Assembly (NCBI GenBank): GCA_015520485.1 | Contig: WAPX01000009.1 | Span: 1 to 36,234 of the forward strand | Length of the DNA stretch: 36,234 bases | DNA from: Archaeoglobaceae archaeon | GTDB taxonomy: Archaea > Halobacteriota > Archaeoglobi > Archaeoglobales > Archaeoglobaceae | Direction: 5' to 3' | Shown: positions 1-8,539 of the stretch, one piece after another | How the letters are laid out: each line of letters starts with the position of its first letter | Numbering within the stretch: position 1 is the stretch's first letter | Program-made: the position numbers and the translations under genes | Notes under the pieces: generated by a model | Database searches by the model: none | Told to the model about the DNA's origin: nothing | What the model saw: only the letters and a program-made list of their open reading frames with translations

Positions 1-2
1 AG

Positions 3-665
3 CTCGCGAAGGCCACCGGAGCGAAGGTTCTGACCGACCTGAGAGACATAAGCAGCGAAGACCTCGGAGAGGCAGAGCTCGTTGAAGAGAGGAAGGTCGG
101 AGACGAAAAGATGGTGTTCGTCACCGGATGCAAGAACCCGAAGGCCGTAACAATTCTCGTCAGAGGAGGAACTGAACACGTCGTCGAGGAGGTTGCAAGA
201 GGCATTGAAGATGCCGTCAGAGTTGTTGGCGTTGCCTTGGAGGATGGAAAGGTCGTTGCTGGCGGTGGTGCTCCAGAAACAGAGCTCAGCCTGAGACTCA
301 GGCAGTGGGCACCAACACTTGGTGGTAGAGAACAGCTCTCCGCTGAAGCGTTTGCTAACGCACTGGAGATAATACCGAAGACTCTTGCTGAAAACGCTGG
401 AATCGATCCAATTGACGTGCTCGTGGAGCTCAAAGCAGCTCACGAAAAAGGAGAGGTTTATGCTGGAGTTGACGTTGAAACAGGAAAGGTCATCAACATG
501 AAGGATGCGGGAGTTCTGGAGCCTCTGAGAGTCAAGACCCACGCCATCGAATCAGCCACTGAAGTGGCAGTGATGATACTGAGAATCGACGACGTCATAG
601 CGGCAAAGGGTATGGAAAAGACGAAGAAGACGGGATTTGAAGGAATGGGCGAGCCCGAGTTCTAA
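3..665 (+). CDS. Thermosome subunit (group II chaperonin), C-terminal part
   Basis: C-terminal 220 residues of an ATP-dependent archaeal chaperonin that refolds proteins in the cytosol; the 5' part lies before the window. The reading frame is open from base 3 with no start codon needed. Typical thermosome blocks are visible: the run [10 protein letters not shown] near the left edge, [13 protein letters not shown], the block [16 protein letters not shown] (apical/intermediate region) and [15 protein letters not shown] followed by [18 protein letters not shown], the equatorial ATP-binding end. The tail is short and acidic (GMGEPEF) rather than the long Gly/Met tail of some paralogues. A T-run follows 11 bases after the stop. 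Which subunit (alpha or beta) cannot be decided from this fragment. Confidence 0.96.
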   Translation, partial: LAKATGAKVLTDLRDISSEDLGEAELVEERKVGDEKMVFVTGCKNPKAVTILVRGGTEHVVEEVARGIEDAVRVVGVALEDGKVVAGGGAPETELSLRLRQWAPTLGGREQLSAEAFANALEIIPKTLAENAGIDPIDVLVELKAAHEKGEVYAGVDVETGKVINMKDAGVLEPLRVKTHAIESATEVAVMILRIDDVIAAKGMEKTKKTGFEGMGEPEF

Positions 666-676
666 TAGTTCAAACC

Positions 677-683
677 TTTTTTT
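677..683 (+). terminator. T-run after the thermosome gene
   Basis: Seven consecutive T bases begin 11 bases after the thermosome stop codon, as expected for archaeal oligo-T termination. A second possible signal lies further on: ACCGT (742-746) and ACGGT (753-757) could pair around a 6-base loop and are followed by a T-rich stretch. The 229-base gap up to the next gene holds nothing else I recognise. Confidence 0.5.
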
Positions 684-894
684 AATTTATTTGAATTCCG
701 GTCGGAAAGAACCAATCAGAAAAAGACGTCAATCAAGTTTTACCGTTAAAATACGGTTACTTTATTTTTTGATTCTCTATTCTGATTACGTTTTCAACCG
801 GCGTATTCGACTTGCAAAGTAAGAACTCGTGTAAAAATCCACAGCACAGGGTAAAAACACAAAAATCAAATACATCCATCAGCAAACTTTCAGT

Positions 895-1623
895 ATGATT
901 TCCGTTGACATCAACATCATCAAAGAAGTGGGTGTGGAAAATCCCGTAGTATTAACGAGTTTTCCGGGTATAGGGCTTGTAGGAACTATTTTAGCGGCAC
1001 ACTACGTAACAGAGCTGAAACCGGAACAGATAGGCATAATTACCTCAGACGCCTTACCTCCAATAGCCACTTCAATGGACGGCGTAATCTTACCCCCTGT
1101 GAGAATATACCAGCTCCTGAACATGGAAGCCCTGCTCATACATTCAGACGTTCCCGTTCCACCTGAGCTTGCTAACAGTATGAGCAGGGTTATTGTGGAG
1201 TGGTGCAAGTCCATCAACGCGAGGAAGCTCATCTCCGTTGCCGGAATAACTACTTTCGAAAACAAGAAGAGAGTTTTTGGAGCCGCAACGAGTAAGGAGA
1301 TACTGGAGGAGATAAAGGATCACGTGGAACTTTTCAAAAGCGGTACGATTTCCGGGATTGCAGGATCTTTGCTGAACGAGTGCGTGGCAAAGAATTTTCC
1401 GGGAATGGCTATTCTCGGAGAGACCATAGGATTCAATCCCGATCCCAGAGCTGCTGCAGAAGTTGCAAAAGTTTTAAACCGACTGTTCGGCTGGAACGTG
1501 AGTGTGGAGAAGCTGATAAAGGAGGCTGAAATGATAGAGGCACAGATGCAGAAACTCGCAGAACAGACGAAGATGCAGGAATCAAAGGCAAAGAAGGAGA
1601 AAGAACTGCCAATGTTTGGATGA
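895..1623 (+). CDS. PAC2-family protein (proteasome assembly chaperone-like)
   Basis: 242-residue protein of the PAC2 family, which includes archaeal PbaA/PbaB-like proteasome assembly chaperones and enzymes of the ATP-grasp-associated type. Diagnostic segments are TSFPGIGLVGTILAAHYV (about residues 22-39), followed by LPPIATSMDGVILPPVRIY and the block GEXIGFNPDPRAAAEV-like near residues 181-196. The last 45 residues are charged and helix-forming (likely coiled coil) and end in LPMFG, so the HbYX tail used by some chaperones to dock on the proteasome is absent. The next gene overlaps or abuts it, pointing to co-transcription. Family assignment is strong; a role in proteasome assembly is inference. 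Confidence 0.85.
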   Translation: MISVDINIIKEVGVENPVVLTSFPGIGLVGTILAAHYVTELKPEQIGIITSDALPPIATSMDGVILPPVRIYQLLNMEALLIHSDVPVPPELANSMSRVIVEWCKSINARKLISVAGITTFENKKRVFGAATSKEILEEIKDHVELFKSGTISGIAGSLLNECVAKNFPGMAILGETIGFNPDPRAAAEVAKVLNRLFGWNVSVEKLIKEAEMIEAQMQKLAEQTKMQESKAKKEKELPMFG

Positions 1624-1633
1624 GGTGATTAAA

Positions 1634-2038
1634 ATGAATATGGACAGAATGAAGTGTTATGTTCTCACAGGCATTTCGAGAAGCGTTATAGACGCTCTTT
1701 TGAGAAGAGAAATCAGAAGTATTGAGCTCAGGAGCGCACACAACGTTGCCACAGCGCTGAAAGCGGAAATTGGAAGCTGCGTTCTGCTTACACCTGCGAG
1801 GCTAAGTGATCTCGGAAAGGGCGTTACCGGCGTCATCGCAGAGGTAACGGGTAAGGAAGTTATGTCCCACTCGCTGTTCTTCGCGTCTGGAAGCTACTTT
1901 GAAGAGAATGAGATGACCGTAGTCAGGTTAATGCTCAGACCAAAGGGGTTTGGAAGAATAGTTTCGGTCGTCAACACCGGAATACTCGACACAACAGTTG
2001 CAGAGGTAGTTTCTATCAGCCATTTCAACGCAGGTTAA
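1634..2038 (+). CDS. Small conserved archaeal protein (DUF473-like)
   Basis: 134-residue cytosolic protein without membrane segments. The start is placed at 1634 because a GAGGTGAT ribosome-binding site (1622-1629) sits just before it; a longer reading from 1616 would put that site inside the gene. The N-terminus CYVLTGISRSVIDALL and the central LLTPARLSDLGKGVTGVIAEV resemble the archaeal DUF473 family as I remember it; this was not checked by search. It directly follows the PAC2 gene, with the ribosome-binding site overlapping the PAC2 stop, so the two are probably translated from one message. Its 3' end overlaps the convergent sua5 gene by four bases. Function unknown. Confidence 0.7.
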   Translation: MNMDRMKCYVLTGISRSVIDALLRREIRSIELRSAHNVATALKAEIGSCVLLTPARLSDLGKGVTGVIAEVTGKEVMSHSLFFASGSYFEENEMTVVRLMLRPKGFGRIVSVVNTGILDTTVAEVVSISHFNAG

Positions 2039-3093
2039 ACTTTTTTATTTCCTGTTCTCTCTGCAGATTCCGTCTGTTTCACCGCCTCCCTCAACCTCAT
2101 CATTATTGCCCTTCCAATTCCCGTTTCTCTCACGCTCTGGAAAACTGCTACATCGCAGTTCGCAAGTTCTCTCATCGACCTGAACAGCTTTCTCGAGTAG
2201 TCCTCTAAATCACTGACTCTCACAATTCTTATTCTCTGGACATTTCTGCTGTCTGAAAGGTTGGCTGAAATGTCCGAGATATCCAGAGAATCCATGTACT
2301 CCAAAGCCTTATCGATTACGTCTTCAAATGCACAAACACCGACGCTTTTTCCCTTTCTTAGTTCGATGCCTACGATTTCGGGAATTGCTGCAGGATCAAC
2401 AATTTTTACCTTAGCTTTCATTCTGTAGTGTTCTGATTTTGGTTTTTCCGTTACAACGTCCAGAAATTCTCCAAGCTCTTCTACTCCAATCCTGCCAAGT
2501 CTCAGAATCCTTGCCGGTCTGACGGTTAAGTCGATAACAGTCGATTCTATGCCTATATCTGTCTCTCCTCCGTCTATTACTAGACCTATTTCGTCCATTT
2601 CGTTTCTGAACTCTTCAACTGCATCCTCAGCTCTCGTGGGGCTTATGCTCCCGCTTTTGTTCGCGGACGGTGCACCCAGAGGAGTTTCGCTCAGTTCTAT
2701 GAGCTTGAGAGCTATTCTGTTTGCCGGCATCCTGACTGCTATTTTGTCACTCATGCCGGAAGTTATGTCAGGCACTTTCTCCTTTTTCTTCAAAACTATG
2801 GCGAGGGGGCCCGGGAAGAACTCCTCTATCAGAATTTCCGCCTCTCTGTTTACTTCAACCAATTCGTAAACCTGATCGGTGCTGCATACGTGCAGGATTA
2901 AGGGTTTGTTTGCCGGCCTGCCCTTAACTCTGTATAGCTTCTCAACTGCTTTTTCGTTGAGAGCGTCACAGCCAATTCCGTAAACAGTTTCGGTGGGAAA
3001 AATTACGAGCCCCCCGCTCTTTATTATTTCTGCTCCCAGTTTTATTTTGTCTACGTCTTTTTCAGCATCTCTAACTCTGACAATTGCACCCAC
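2035..3093 (-). CDS. sua5: Threonylcarbamoyl-AMP synthase, Sua5/YrdC type
   Basis: 352-residue enzyme that makes L-threonylcarbamoyl-AMP from threonine, bicarbonate and ATP, the first step of t6A37 formation in ANN-decoding tRNAs. The YrdC domain (about residues 10-205) shows the family marks IFPTETVYGIGCDA (residues 31-44), KGRPANKPL (57-65) and SANKSGSISPT. The following 140 residues form a separate C-terminal domain, so this is the long Sua5 form rather than short TsaC. It ends convergently against the gene at 1634 with a 4-base overlap. Start ATG at 3093; the gap to the next gene upstream is 118 bases and AT-rich. Confidence 0.94.
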   Translation of the reverse strand: MGAIVRVRDAEKDVDKIKLGAEIIKSGGLVIFPTETVYGIGCDALNEKAVEKLYRVKGRPANKPLILHVCSTDQVYELVEVNREAEILIEEFFPGPLAIVLKKKEKVPDITSGMSDKIAVRMPANRIALKLIELSETPLGAPSANKSGSISPTRAEDAVEEFRNEMDEIGLVIDGGETDIGIESTVIDLTVRPARILRLGRIGVEELGEFLDVVTEKPKSEHYRMKAKVKIVDPAAIPEIVGIELRKGKSVGVCAFEDVIDKALEYMDSLDISDISANLSDSRNVQRIRIVRVSDLEDYSRKLFRSMRELANCDVAVFQSVRETGIGRAIMMRLREAVKQTESAERTGNKKV

Positions 3094-3211
3094 AAACCTG
3101 ATTACTTGCGAAGGAGTTATTTAAACTTTTGAGGTGTCTGCCTTGCTTGCTGTGAGTTTGCTAAACTGGGAGTCGAGAGAATTTTAATTCAGAGACCGGC
3201 AGAATGCTGTC

Positions 3212-3766
3212 ATGGACACTACTGTAGAGCCCCTTAGAGATGTGTTCTTCTGGGCTACAATAGCAACTGCTGCAATTGTGCTGGAGATTGCCGTATTCAT
3301 ATCGAGGAGAAAGCGCAGAAGAGCGGTATACGCAGTATCCGGAATACTCGGAGTTACTCTATTCGAATTTCCCCGTTTCTTAATACCCCTGCTTCCGCAA
3401 CCTGAAATAATCCCGAATGCAGCTGAAATCAGGTGGGTCGGCTGGGCTCTGTTCGTTACAGGAATCGCTGTGATGATGGCGTCGTTTACCCAGTTAATGG
3501 CTGCCAGAAGGAAGGGGTGGCCTCTGCAAACTACAGGTGTTTACGGGCTCGTCAGGCATCCGATGTACCTGGGTGATGTTCTCTGGGCTTTTGGTCTGAG
3601 CATAGCCTTCAACGCCCTGTACGCTTTCGCTCTCACACCACTCTGGCTCTTTCTCAGGTACTCCATCGCACTGCTCGAAGAGGAAAAGCTGATCGAAAAG
3701 TACGGAGAGGACTACGTGAGGTACATGCAGAAAGTTTGCAAGAGGATTGTACCGTCTATTCTGTGA
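3212..3766 (+). CDS. Membrane methyltransferase of the ICMT/PEMT-like family
   Basis: 184-residue integral membrane protein. There are four to five hydrophobic segments (about residues 10-30, 40-60, 72-93, 125-145 and following). The C-terminal half contains the family signature GVYGLVRHPMYLGDVLWAFG and ends with EEEKLIEKYGEDYVRYMQKV, the classic tail of isoprenylcysteine carboxyl methyltransferase and phospholipid methyltransferase-like proteins, which bind S-adenosylmethionine at the RHPxY motif. The natural substrate in archaea is unknown; a membrane lipid or prenylated molecule is inference. It appears monocistronic: the TA-rich element before it (around 3180-3190) and the separate promoter of the PEP carboxylase gene frame it. 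Confidence 0.85.
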   Translation: MDTTVEPLRDVFFWATIATAAIVLEIAVFISRRKRRRAVYAVSGILGVTLFEFPRFLIPLLPQPEIIPNAAEIRWVGWALFVTGIAVMMASFTQLMAARRKGWPLQTTGVYGLVRHPMYLGDVLWAFGLSIAFNALYAFALTPLWLFLRYSIALLEEEKLIEKYGEDYVRYMQKVCKRIVPSIL

Positions 3767-3818
3767 TTTGAACCTTACTTGCTTAACGATTTCACTGTCT
3801 TTAAGGGAGACCTCAATA

Positions 3819-3826
3819 TTTATAAA
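3819..3826 (+). promoter_or_regulatory. TATA box of the PEP carboxylase gene
   Basis: TTTATAAA ends 24 bases before the ATG at 3850. At that spacing transcription would begin at or next to the start codon, giving a leaderless or nearly leaderless message. Confidence 0.6.
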
Positions 3827-3849
3827 CTCACAGTTAACCAGTTTTTACG

Positions 3850-5313
3850 ATGGTTAACATAGATAGAAGAATACCGAGAACCATGAGCACTCAGCATCCC
3901 GACAACTTGACAATACCCTTTTTCTCTGAATCTCCGGTGCTGAAGGGCGATGATGAAGTCAGAGAGGCGTACTACGTGTTTTCCCATCTCGGCTGCGATG
4001 AACAGATGTGGGACTACGAGGGGAAGGATGTTGACGTTTACGTCGTGAAAAAGCTTCTGTCGAGGTATCCTCAGTTTTTCTCTGATGCAAGGCTTGGAGA
4101 AGACGTGTTTTTGACCTTCAGAATACCGAATCCCTCTGTCGAGAAAGGTGAAGCAAAGGTAATGCTGGAAGTTCTCGAAAGTATTCCCAGAAGCTACGAC
4201 TGTGCAAGGATATTTTACGGAGACGAAATAATACCCGTATTTGAGGTAATACTGCCCATGACCTCGGACTCGGCGGAACTCAATAGAGTTTACTACTACT
4301 ACACGAACTTCGTTACTGGAAAAGCGAGCAGGAAGTTTTTCCCCGGAGACGTAACAATCAGAGAGTGGATTGGGGATTTCAAACCGGATAAAATCAGCGT
4401 CATTCCGCTGTTCGAAGACAGGCTGTACGTTTTGGAGAGCGACAGAATAACGAGGGAGTTCGTTGAAGACAAGCACCTGTCATACCAGAGGGTGTTTCTC
4501 GCAAAATCTGATCTCGCAATGAACTACGGTGGATTCCCTTCAGACGTTTACCTGAGAAAAGCCTTGTTCAACCTAGCTTCTCTTCAGGAAGAAATGGGAA
4601 TAAAGATCTATCCCATAATCGGCTTTGGTTCTCCCCCGTTCAGGGGAAACCTCAGACCTGAAAACGCCGGGGATATAGCGAAAAAGTGGAAACAGGTTTT
4701 CACGTTCACGATTCAGTCTGCGTTTAAGTACGACCACCCCGAAAGGTCAGTCGTAAAGGGTATAGAGGAAATAAATTCGGTAAAGCCCAGGCTCAAAGCA
4801 GAGGACGTAGAGGAGGACATGCTTGAATTAGCGGATAAAATTGCGGAAAACTACAGAAAACACATTCTGCTCGTTGCCGATATAGTGAACGCTCTGTCGA
4901 TTCATGTGCCGAGGAGGAGGGCGAGAAAGCTCCACGTGGGCCTGTTTGGATATCCGAGAAGCGTGAACAGCATTCAACTGCCCAGAGCAATACCTTTCTG
5001 CTGCTCTCTTTACTCCATTGGCTTACCTCCGGAAATCATCGGTTTTGGAGGGCTTGGAGACAGGGAGCTTGGAGTTGTTGCAGAAAAGTATAGAGAAGAG
5101 CTGAACTTTGCCCTGAGGTTTTTCAGCAAAAAGGTTTGCAGAAAACTGAAACTTGAAAAAGTTTACGACTATAGAAGGCTGGAGGAATTCGGTTTCGAAG
5201 CAGGAGACTTTGAGCTTGCAGAGGAGGTTTACGAAGCACTCAAAAGCAACAGGATTTCAACGCTCAATGAAAAAATTCTTCAGGCTGCAAGAGCGAGGGG
5301 TTTTCTTGGCTGA
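3850..5313 (+). CDS. ppcA: Phosphoenolpyruvate carboxylase, archaeal type
   Basis: 487-residue enzyme fixing bicarbonate onto phosphoenolpyruvate to give oxaloacetate, an anaplerotic step feeding amino-acid synthesis and the partial TCA cycle. It is the short archaeal PpcA form (about half the bacterial enzyme). Recognisable blocks are IPRTMSTQHPDN at residues 8-19, the hallmark N-terminus of the family; GFGSPPFRGNLRPEN near residues 258-272, a conserved active-site loop; and VGLFGYPRSVNSIQLPRAIPF near 363-383. Start at 3850 is supported by the conserved N-terminus and by the TATA box. Stands alone; the next gene is convergent with a 40-base gap carrying a T-run. Confidence 0.97.
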   Translation: MVNIDRRIPRTMSTQHPDNLTIPFFSESPVLKGDDEVREAYYVFSHLGCDEQMWDYEGKDVDVYVVKKLLSRYPQFFSDARLGEDVFLTFRIPNPSVEKGEAKVMLEVLESIPRSYDCARIFYGDEIIPVFEVILPMTSDSAELNRVYYYYTNFVTGKASRKFFPGDVTIREWIGDFKPDKISVIPLFEDRLYVLESDRITREFVEDKHLSYQRVFLAKSDLAMNYGGFPSDVYLRKALFNLASLQEEMGIKIYPIIGFGSPPFRGNLRPENAGDIAKKWKQVFTFTIQSAFKYDHPERSVVKGIEEINSVKPRLKAEDVEEDMLELADKIAENYRKHILLVADIVNALSIHVPRRRARKLHVGLFGYPRSVNSIQLPRAIPFCCSLYSIGLPPEIIGFGGLGDRELGVVAEKYREELNFALRFFSKKVCRKLKLEKVYDYRRLEEFGFEAGDFELAEEVYEALKSNRISTLNEKILQAARARGFLG

Positions 5314-5316
5314 TGC

Positions 5317-5322
5317 TTTTTT
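5317..5322 (+). terminator. T-run between convergent ppcA and hydantoinase genes
   Basis: Six T bases begin 4 bases after the ppcA stop, in the 40-base gap between convergent genes. This is a plausible oligo-T terminator for ppcA. Confidence 0.4.
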
Positions 5323-5353
5323 GAATTCATATTCGCTGACGGTTTGCGGTAAA

Positions 5354-6835
5354 TCATTTAAATTCGGCACTGATTCCCGGTTCAATCTGCACGACGATGT
5401 CGGCAATTCTTCCCTTCTCGACTCCGCCTCTGATGACGTTGTAGGAGTTGAAGTAAACGAGCTTAACATCTTTAACGTCCTCCTCCATCGCTCCCTGCGA
5501 GAGCGCCATGCCGATGACTCTCTCTTTTGCGAGTTCAATCAGGTAATCGTCATCATCTCTGCCCCCATACTCTTCAATCACTCCGTTGAATACAGCTCTC
5601 CTCTTTGCAGTGTCAAACCTCGCGTAGAGAGTTAAGCTTATTCTGGAAACCGCAACACCAACTGCGTTAACAGCTTCGCTGTGTTCGGGTACTATGCACT
5701 CTTTTCCGCACAGCTCCTCTATGTACGGAGCGAGGTATCTGGCGAGGTATCCCGTCACAACCACCGTGTCCACTTTCTTCTCATGGCTTATGGCGTTCAC
5801 GACCATCGCCGTGTAATCCTGAATTGCTTTCTCAGCTATTTCCTTTGACTGGCACATCTCTCTGGATTTACTGAAATCGCCTATCTCACATCCACAGCAG
5901 TTAAGGGAGTCTGTGAGAGTGAAGTTTTCACCTCCAAACGCTGCTGAAACTCCCCTCCTCTCCGGCTTTATGAAACTCTCTACCACTGAATCTCCTCCAA
6001 ACGGAATTGAGAACGAATCAACACACCTTATCAGCGTTTTCATGCCAGCTATGCTCATGTTTTCCACGATAACCGGTTTTCCGTCCCTGACAACCACGAA
6101 ATCCGTGGTGGTACCTCCTATGTCGACGACTGTCGCATTTCTGACGCCAGTCAGGTAAATTGCACCCATGGCAACTGCTGCCGGACTGGAGTTGTACAGC
6201 AGCGACGGATTCTGAAGAGCTATTTTTATTGGAATTATACCTCCGTCGCCTTTGTAAAAGAAGAAGTCGTTGGAATACCTACCCAGTATTTTTTCGAGCT
6301 CAGAAACGCTCTCCTTAATCTTTGCGTTGACTATGGTTGTGTTTATTCTGAGCGGGTAGTTAATTGCGAGGCAGTGGTAGCTCAAACAGACATTCTTATC
6401 TTCGAACTTTTCAAGCACGAGCTCTCTAACTTTCTCCTCAAGTACCGGGTTGCGAATGGAGAATTTTCCAGCTATTGCAACGTTGCTGTAGCTGGATTTT
6501 AAAGCAACTCTTACCTCCTCCGGGTCTATGTCCTCTACAACATCGCCTCTGTGGTTCACGAAACCCTTCAAACAAACTCCAGTCTTTCTGTAGTCGAGCC
6601 CCGGTCCGGGAATCAGCAAAACGAGTGTTGGCATCTCGTGGAATTTGCTCAGAGCTGCGTTTAAGGGAAGAGACGTGCTAACAACAACTCTTTCGTTTTT
6701 AAGGTTAACTTCGGAGGACAGAACATTAAGCACTGCTTCAATTCCAGCAGTGTTTGGCAGCTTGAAGGTTTTGATGTCTTCACCCACAACAGCAGCATCC
6801 GTGTTCGTGCCGCCTATGTCAATGCCGACAACCAT
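5354..6835 (-). CDS. Hydantoinase/oxoprolinase-family (HyuA-like) protein
   Basis: 493-residue cytosolic protein with the actin-like ATPase fold of the HyuA / 5-oxoprolinase family. Two phosphate-binding signatures are seen: GIDIGGTNTDAAVV at residues 4-17 and VVDIGGTTTDFVVV in the middle, followed by a VENMSIAGMKTLIRCVDSFS block and GGDS. Family members couple ATP hydrolysis to opening of cyclic amides (hydantoin, 5-oxoproline) or related carboxylations. This one is shorter than bacterial HyuA (about 680 residues) and has no HyuB neighbour, so the substrate cannot be named. It is transcribed divergently from the METTL5-like gene across 59 bases with a shared TATA element. Confidence 0.86.
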   Translation of the reverse strand: MVVGIDIGGTNTDAAVVGEDIKTFKLPNTAGIEAVLNVLSSEVNLKNERVVVSTSLPLNAALSKFHEMPTLVLLIPGPGLDYRKTGVCLKGFVNHRGDVVEDIDPEEVRVALKSSYSNVAIAGKFSIRNPVLEEKVRELVLEKFEDKNVCLSYHCLAINYPLRINTTIVNAKIKESVSELEKILGRYSNDFFFYKGDGGIIPIKIALQNPSLLYNSSPAAVAMGAIYLTGVRNATVVDIGGTTTDFVVVRDGKPVIVENMSIAGMKTLIRCVDSFSIPFGGDSVVESFIKPERRGVSAAFGGENFTLTDSLNCCGCEIGDFSKSREMCQSKEIAEKAIQDYTAMVVNAISHEKKVDTVVVTGYLARYLAPYIEELCGKECIVPEHSEAVNAVGVAVSRISLTLYARFDTAKRRAVFNGVIEEYGGRDDDDYLIELAKERVIGMALSQGAMEEDVKDVKLVYFNSYNVIRGGVEKGRIADIVVQIEPGISAEFK

Positions 6836-6857
6836 TGAATTGATATACCTTTCTGGC

Positions 6858-6868
6858 TATATAAATTT
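6858..6868. promoter_or_regulatory. Shared TATA element between divergent genes
   Basis: TATATAAATTT lies 23 bases from the start of the minus-strand hydantoinase gene (6835) and 27 bases from the plus-strand methyltransferase start (6895). It reads as a TATA box on both strands, and the 59-base gap has no other good candidate. Confidence 0.5.
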
Positions 6869-6894
6869 GAGTGAAACAGCGAAAAAGTTGACGA

Positions 6895-7500
6895 ATGATT
6901 ATGAGATTCAAGAAAAAGCTGTCAATCGAGCTTGAAGGGTTGAAGGGTTTCAGGAATCCAAAAATCGAACTGGAACAGTACGTTACGCCACCTTCTCTCG
7001 TGGCAGAGATAGTTTCAAACGCATGCCTGATAGACGGGCTTGACAGAAAGATCATCGATCTCGGGTGCGGAACCGGTATACTTTCCATCGCATTCGAGCT
7101 TGCTGGAGCTGAAAGTGTAGGCTTTGAAATTGACAGAGACGCATTAGAAGTGGCAAGGCAGAACTCCCGTATGGCAGGAGTCAATCCGGATTTCGTTCTG
7201 AGTGACGTAAGAGATGTCAAATTAAAAGGCAGGTTCATGGTCGTGATGAATCCACCATTCGGCATACACAGGAAACACGCTGACAGACCTTTTCTCGAGA
7301 AAGCCCTGAACATTGGAGAAGTGATTTACACGATTCACTCCGCTGGAAGCGAAAAGTTTGTCAGAAGCGAGTGTACGAGAAAAAACTTTGCAATCACTCA
7401 CATCTGGAGGTACATAATTCCTTTAAAGCGAACTTACGAATTTCACGAAAAAGACTTTAAGCAAATTGCAGTAGAGGTTTACAGAATCGAGAGGAGATGA
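6895..7500 (+). CDS. METTL5-like N6-adenine RNA methyltransferase
   Basis: 201-residue Rossmann-fold methyltransferase. The SAM-binding motif I DLGCGTGILSIAFELAGA (about residues 57-74) and motif IV NPPFGIHRKHADRPFL (about 119-134) are present; NPPF marks amino-group (adenine or guanine N) methylation. The N-terminal ELEQYVTPPSLVAEIV and the overall size match the archaeal orthologues of METTL5, which in eukaryotes makes m6A in the small-subunit rRNA. An internal ATG two codons on (6901) is an alternative start. The stop overlaps the csl4 start (ATGA), so it heads an RNA-processing run with Csl4. The exact target base is inference. Confidence 0.88.
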   Translation: MIMRFKKKLSIELEGLKGFRNPKIELEQYVTPPSLVAEIVSNACLIDGLDRKIIDLGCGTGILSIAFELAGAESVGFEIDRDALEVARQNSRMAGVNPDFVLSDVRDVKLKGRFMVVMNPPFGIHRKHADRPFLEKALNIGEVIYTIHSAGSEKFVRSECTRKNFAITHIWRYIIPLKRTYEFHEKDFKQIAVEVYRIERR

Positions 7501-8099
7501 AGATGAGAAACAGTTCTCGAAGCAGAAAGAGGAATGAGAAAAAGGTCAGCCACGTTTTGAAGTTCGTTATGCCCGGAGACAGAATAGGTTACGCTGAAGA
7601 ATTTCTCGCTGGAGAGGGTGTTTACGAGGAGGGTGGAGAGCTTTTTGCGGCAGTTGCGGGATACGCTGTTTTGAGTAACAAGACAGTTAGCGTGAAGCCG
7701 GTCAAAGAGCTGCCGCAGATACTGAGGGGAGACGTTGTGCTTGGAAGAGTCGTTGACGTGAGAAACTCTATGGCTCTCGTTGAAATTACGAGGAAGAAGG
7801 GCCTGGACAGAGATCTTATGCACACGGGAATTGCGGCTCTCCACGTATCCAATGTTCAGAACGGGTATCTGAAGGACATAAACAGTGCAATAGGCTACAT
7901 GGACATAATAAAGGCGAGGGTCATAGACGAAGAAAAGCTGACGCTCTCGACCAAGGAACCGGAAATGGGCGTTCTAAAATCGATCTGCAGCGTTTGCAGG
8001 CACGAGCTCGTCAGAGATGGAAACGTGTTGAGGTGTCCGAACTGTGGAAACGTGGAAAAGAGAAAAATCTCGAAGAGCTACGGAAAAGGAGAGTGGTAA
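7497..8099 (+). CDS. csl4: Exosome subunit Csl4
   Basis: 200-residue cap protein of the archaeal RNA exosome; it binds RNA and recruits DnaG/Rrp41-Rrp42 activity for 3'-5' degradation and tailing. Order of domains: a basic N-terminal tail (residues 1-20, rich in R/K/S); the N-terminal domain VMPGDRIGYAEEFLAGEGVYE (about 24-44); a central S1-like barrel (GDVVLGRVVDVRNSMALVEI onward); and a C-terminal zinc ribbon CSVCRHELVRDG...CPNCG. The ATG overlaps the upstream methyltransferase stop by four bases; an ATG two codons on (7503) is also possible. Co-translation with the methyltransferase fits shared RNA metabolism. Confidence 0.94.
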   Translation: MKMRNSSRSRKRNEKKVSHVLKFVMPGDRIGYAEEFLAGEGVYEEGGELFAAVAGYAVLSNKTVSVKPVKELPQILRGDVVLGRVVDVRNSMALVEITRKKGLDRDLMHTGIAALHVSNVQNGYLKDINSAIGYMDIIKARVIDEEKLTLSTKEPEMGVLKSICSVCRHELVRDGNVLRCPNCGNVEKRKISKSYGKGEW

Positions 8100-8136
8100 G
8101 GCAAAATTTTTTAATTGATTCAAACAACCCTGTAGT

Positions 8137-8400
8137 ATGGAAGTAAAGGTAGTTGAGATGGGTGAAAATTACCTCAGGCTTTTGGTTAAGGGTGAAGATC
8201 ATACTTTTCTCAACCTTCTGCAGCATTACCTGCTTGAGGATGAAGATGTTGTAATAGCAAAGTACGACATTCCGCACCCTCTGGTTGGGGAGCCGGAGCT
8301 TTTCGTGAAAACGAACAAAAAAAGCCCGATAGAAGCGATAAAGAGGGCAAACGAAAGAATAGTTGAAGTTTGCAGGGAGCTTATTGGAAAAATAGAATAA
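8137..8400 (+). CDS. rpoL: RNA polymerase subunit L (Rpo11)
   Basis: 87-residue small subunit of archaeal RNA polymerase, counterpart of eukaryotic Rpb11/AC19 and of the bacterial alpha dimerisation domain; it pairs with subunit D in the assembly platform. The hallmark sequence is DHTFLNLLQHYLLEDEDVV (about residues 22-40) followed by YDIPHPLVGEPELFVKT. Length is normal for the family. It lies 37 bases after csl4, with a TTTTTTAATT stretch between them (8106-8115) that could be a terminator for csl4 or part of an rpoL promoter. The gene order with csl4 is common in euryarchaea. Confidence 0.96.
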   Translation: MEVKVVEMGENYLRLLVKGEDHTFLNLLQHYLLEDEDVVIAKYDIPHPLVGEPELFVKTNKKSPIEAIKRANERIVEVCRELIGKIE

Positions 8401-8404
8401 GCTG

Positions 8405-8418
8405 TTTTTTGCGTTTTT
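8405..8418 (+). terminator. Double T-run after rpoL
   Basis: A run of six T and then five T, split by GCG, begins 5 bases after the rpoL stop. This fits a tandem oligo-T archaeal terminator. Confidence 0.45.
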
Positions 8419-8479
8419 ATGGATTACAAAAATCAGCTTTAAAAATTAATTTCTTTATTCTGTCAAACGTTTCCTTTTT

Positions 8480-8509
8480 GTGCTAGAAAAGCACGCGGTC
8501 ACCTTAAAA
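8480..8509 (+). promoter_or_regulatory. htpX promoter region with a small inverted repeat
   Basis: TTAAAA at 8504-8509 is a TATA-like element 31 bases before the htpX ATG. Just upstream, GTGCT (8480-8484) and AGCAC (8490-8494) form a 5-base inverted repeat with a 5-base spacer, which could be an operator for the stress protease. Evidence is positional only. Confidence 0.35.
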
Positions 8510-8539
8510 GTTAATTAACGCCACCTACAACAGAACACC

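Noticed and set aside
637-822. Open frame after the thermosome gene
   Set aside because: It starts inside the thermosome end in another frame, crosses the T-run terminator and has no protein-like character.
5153-5635. Plus-strand open frame across ppcA and the hydantoinase gene
   Set aside because: It overlaps the ends of two well-supported convergent genes and has no family features.
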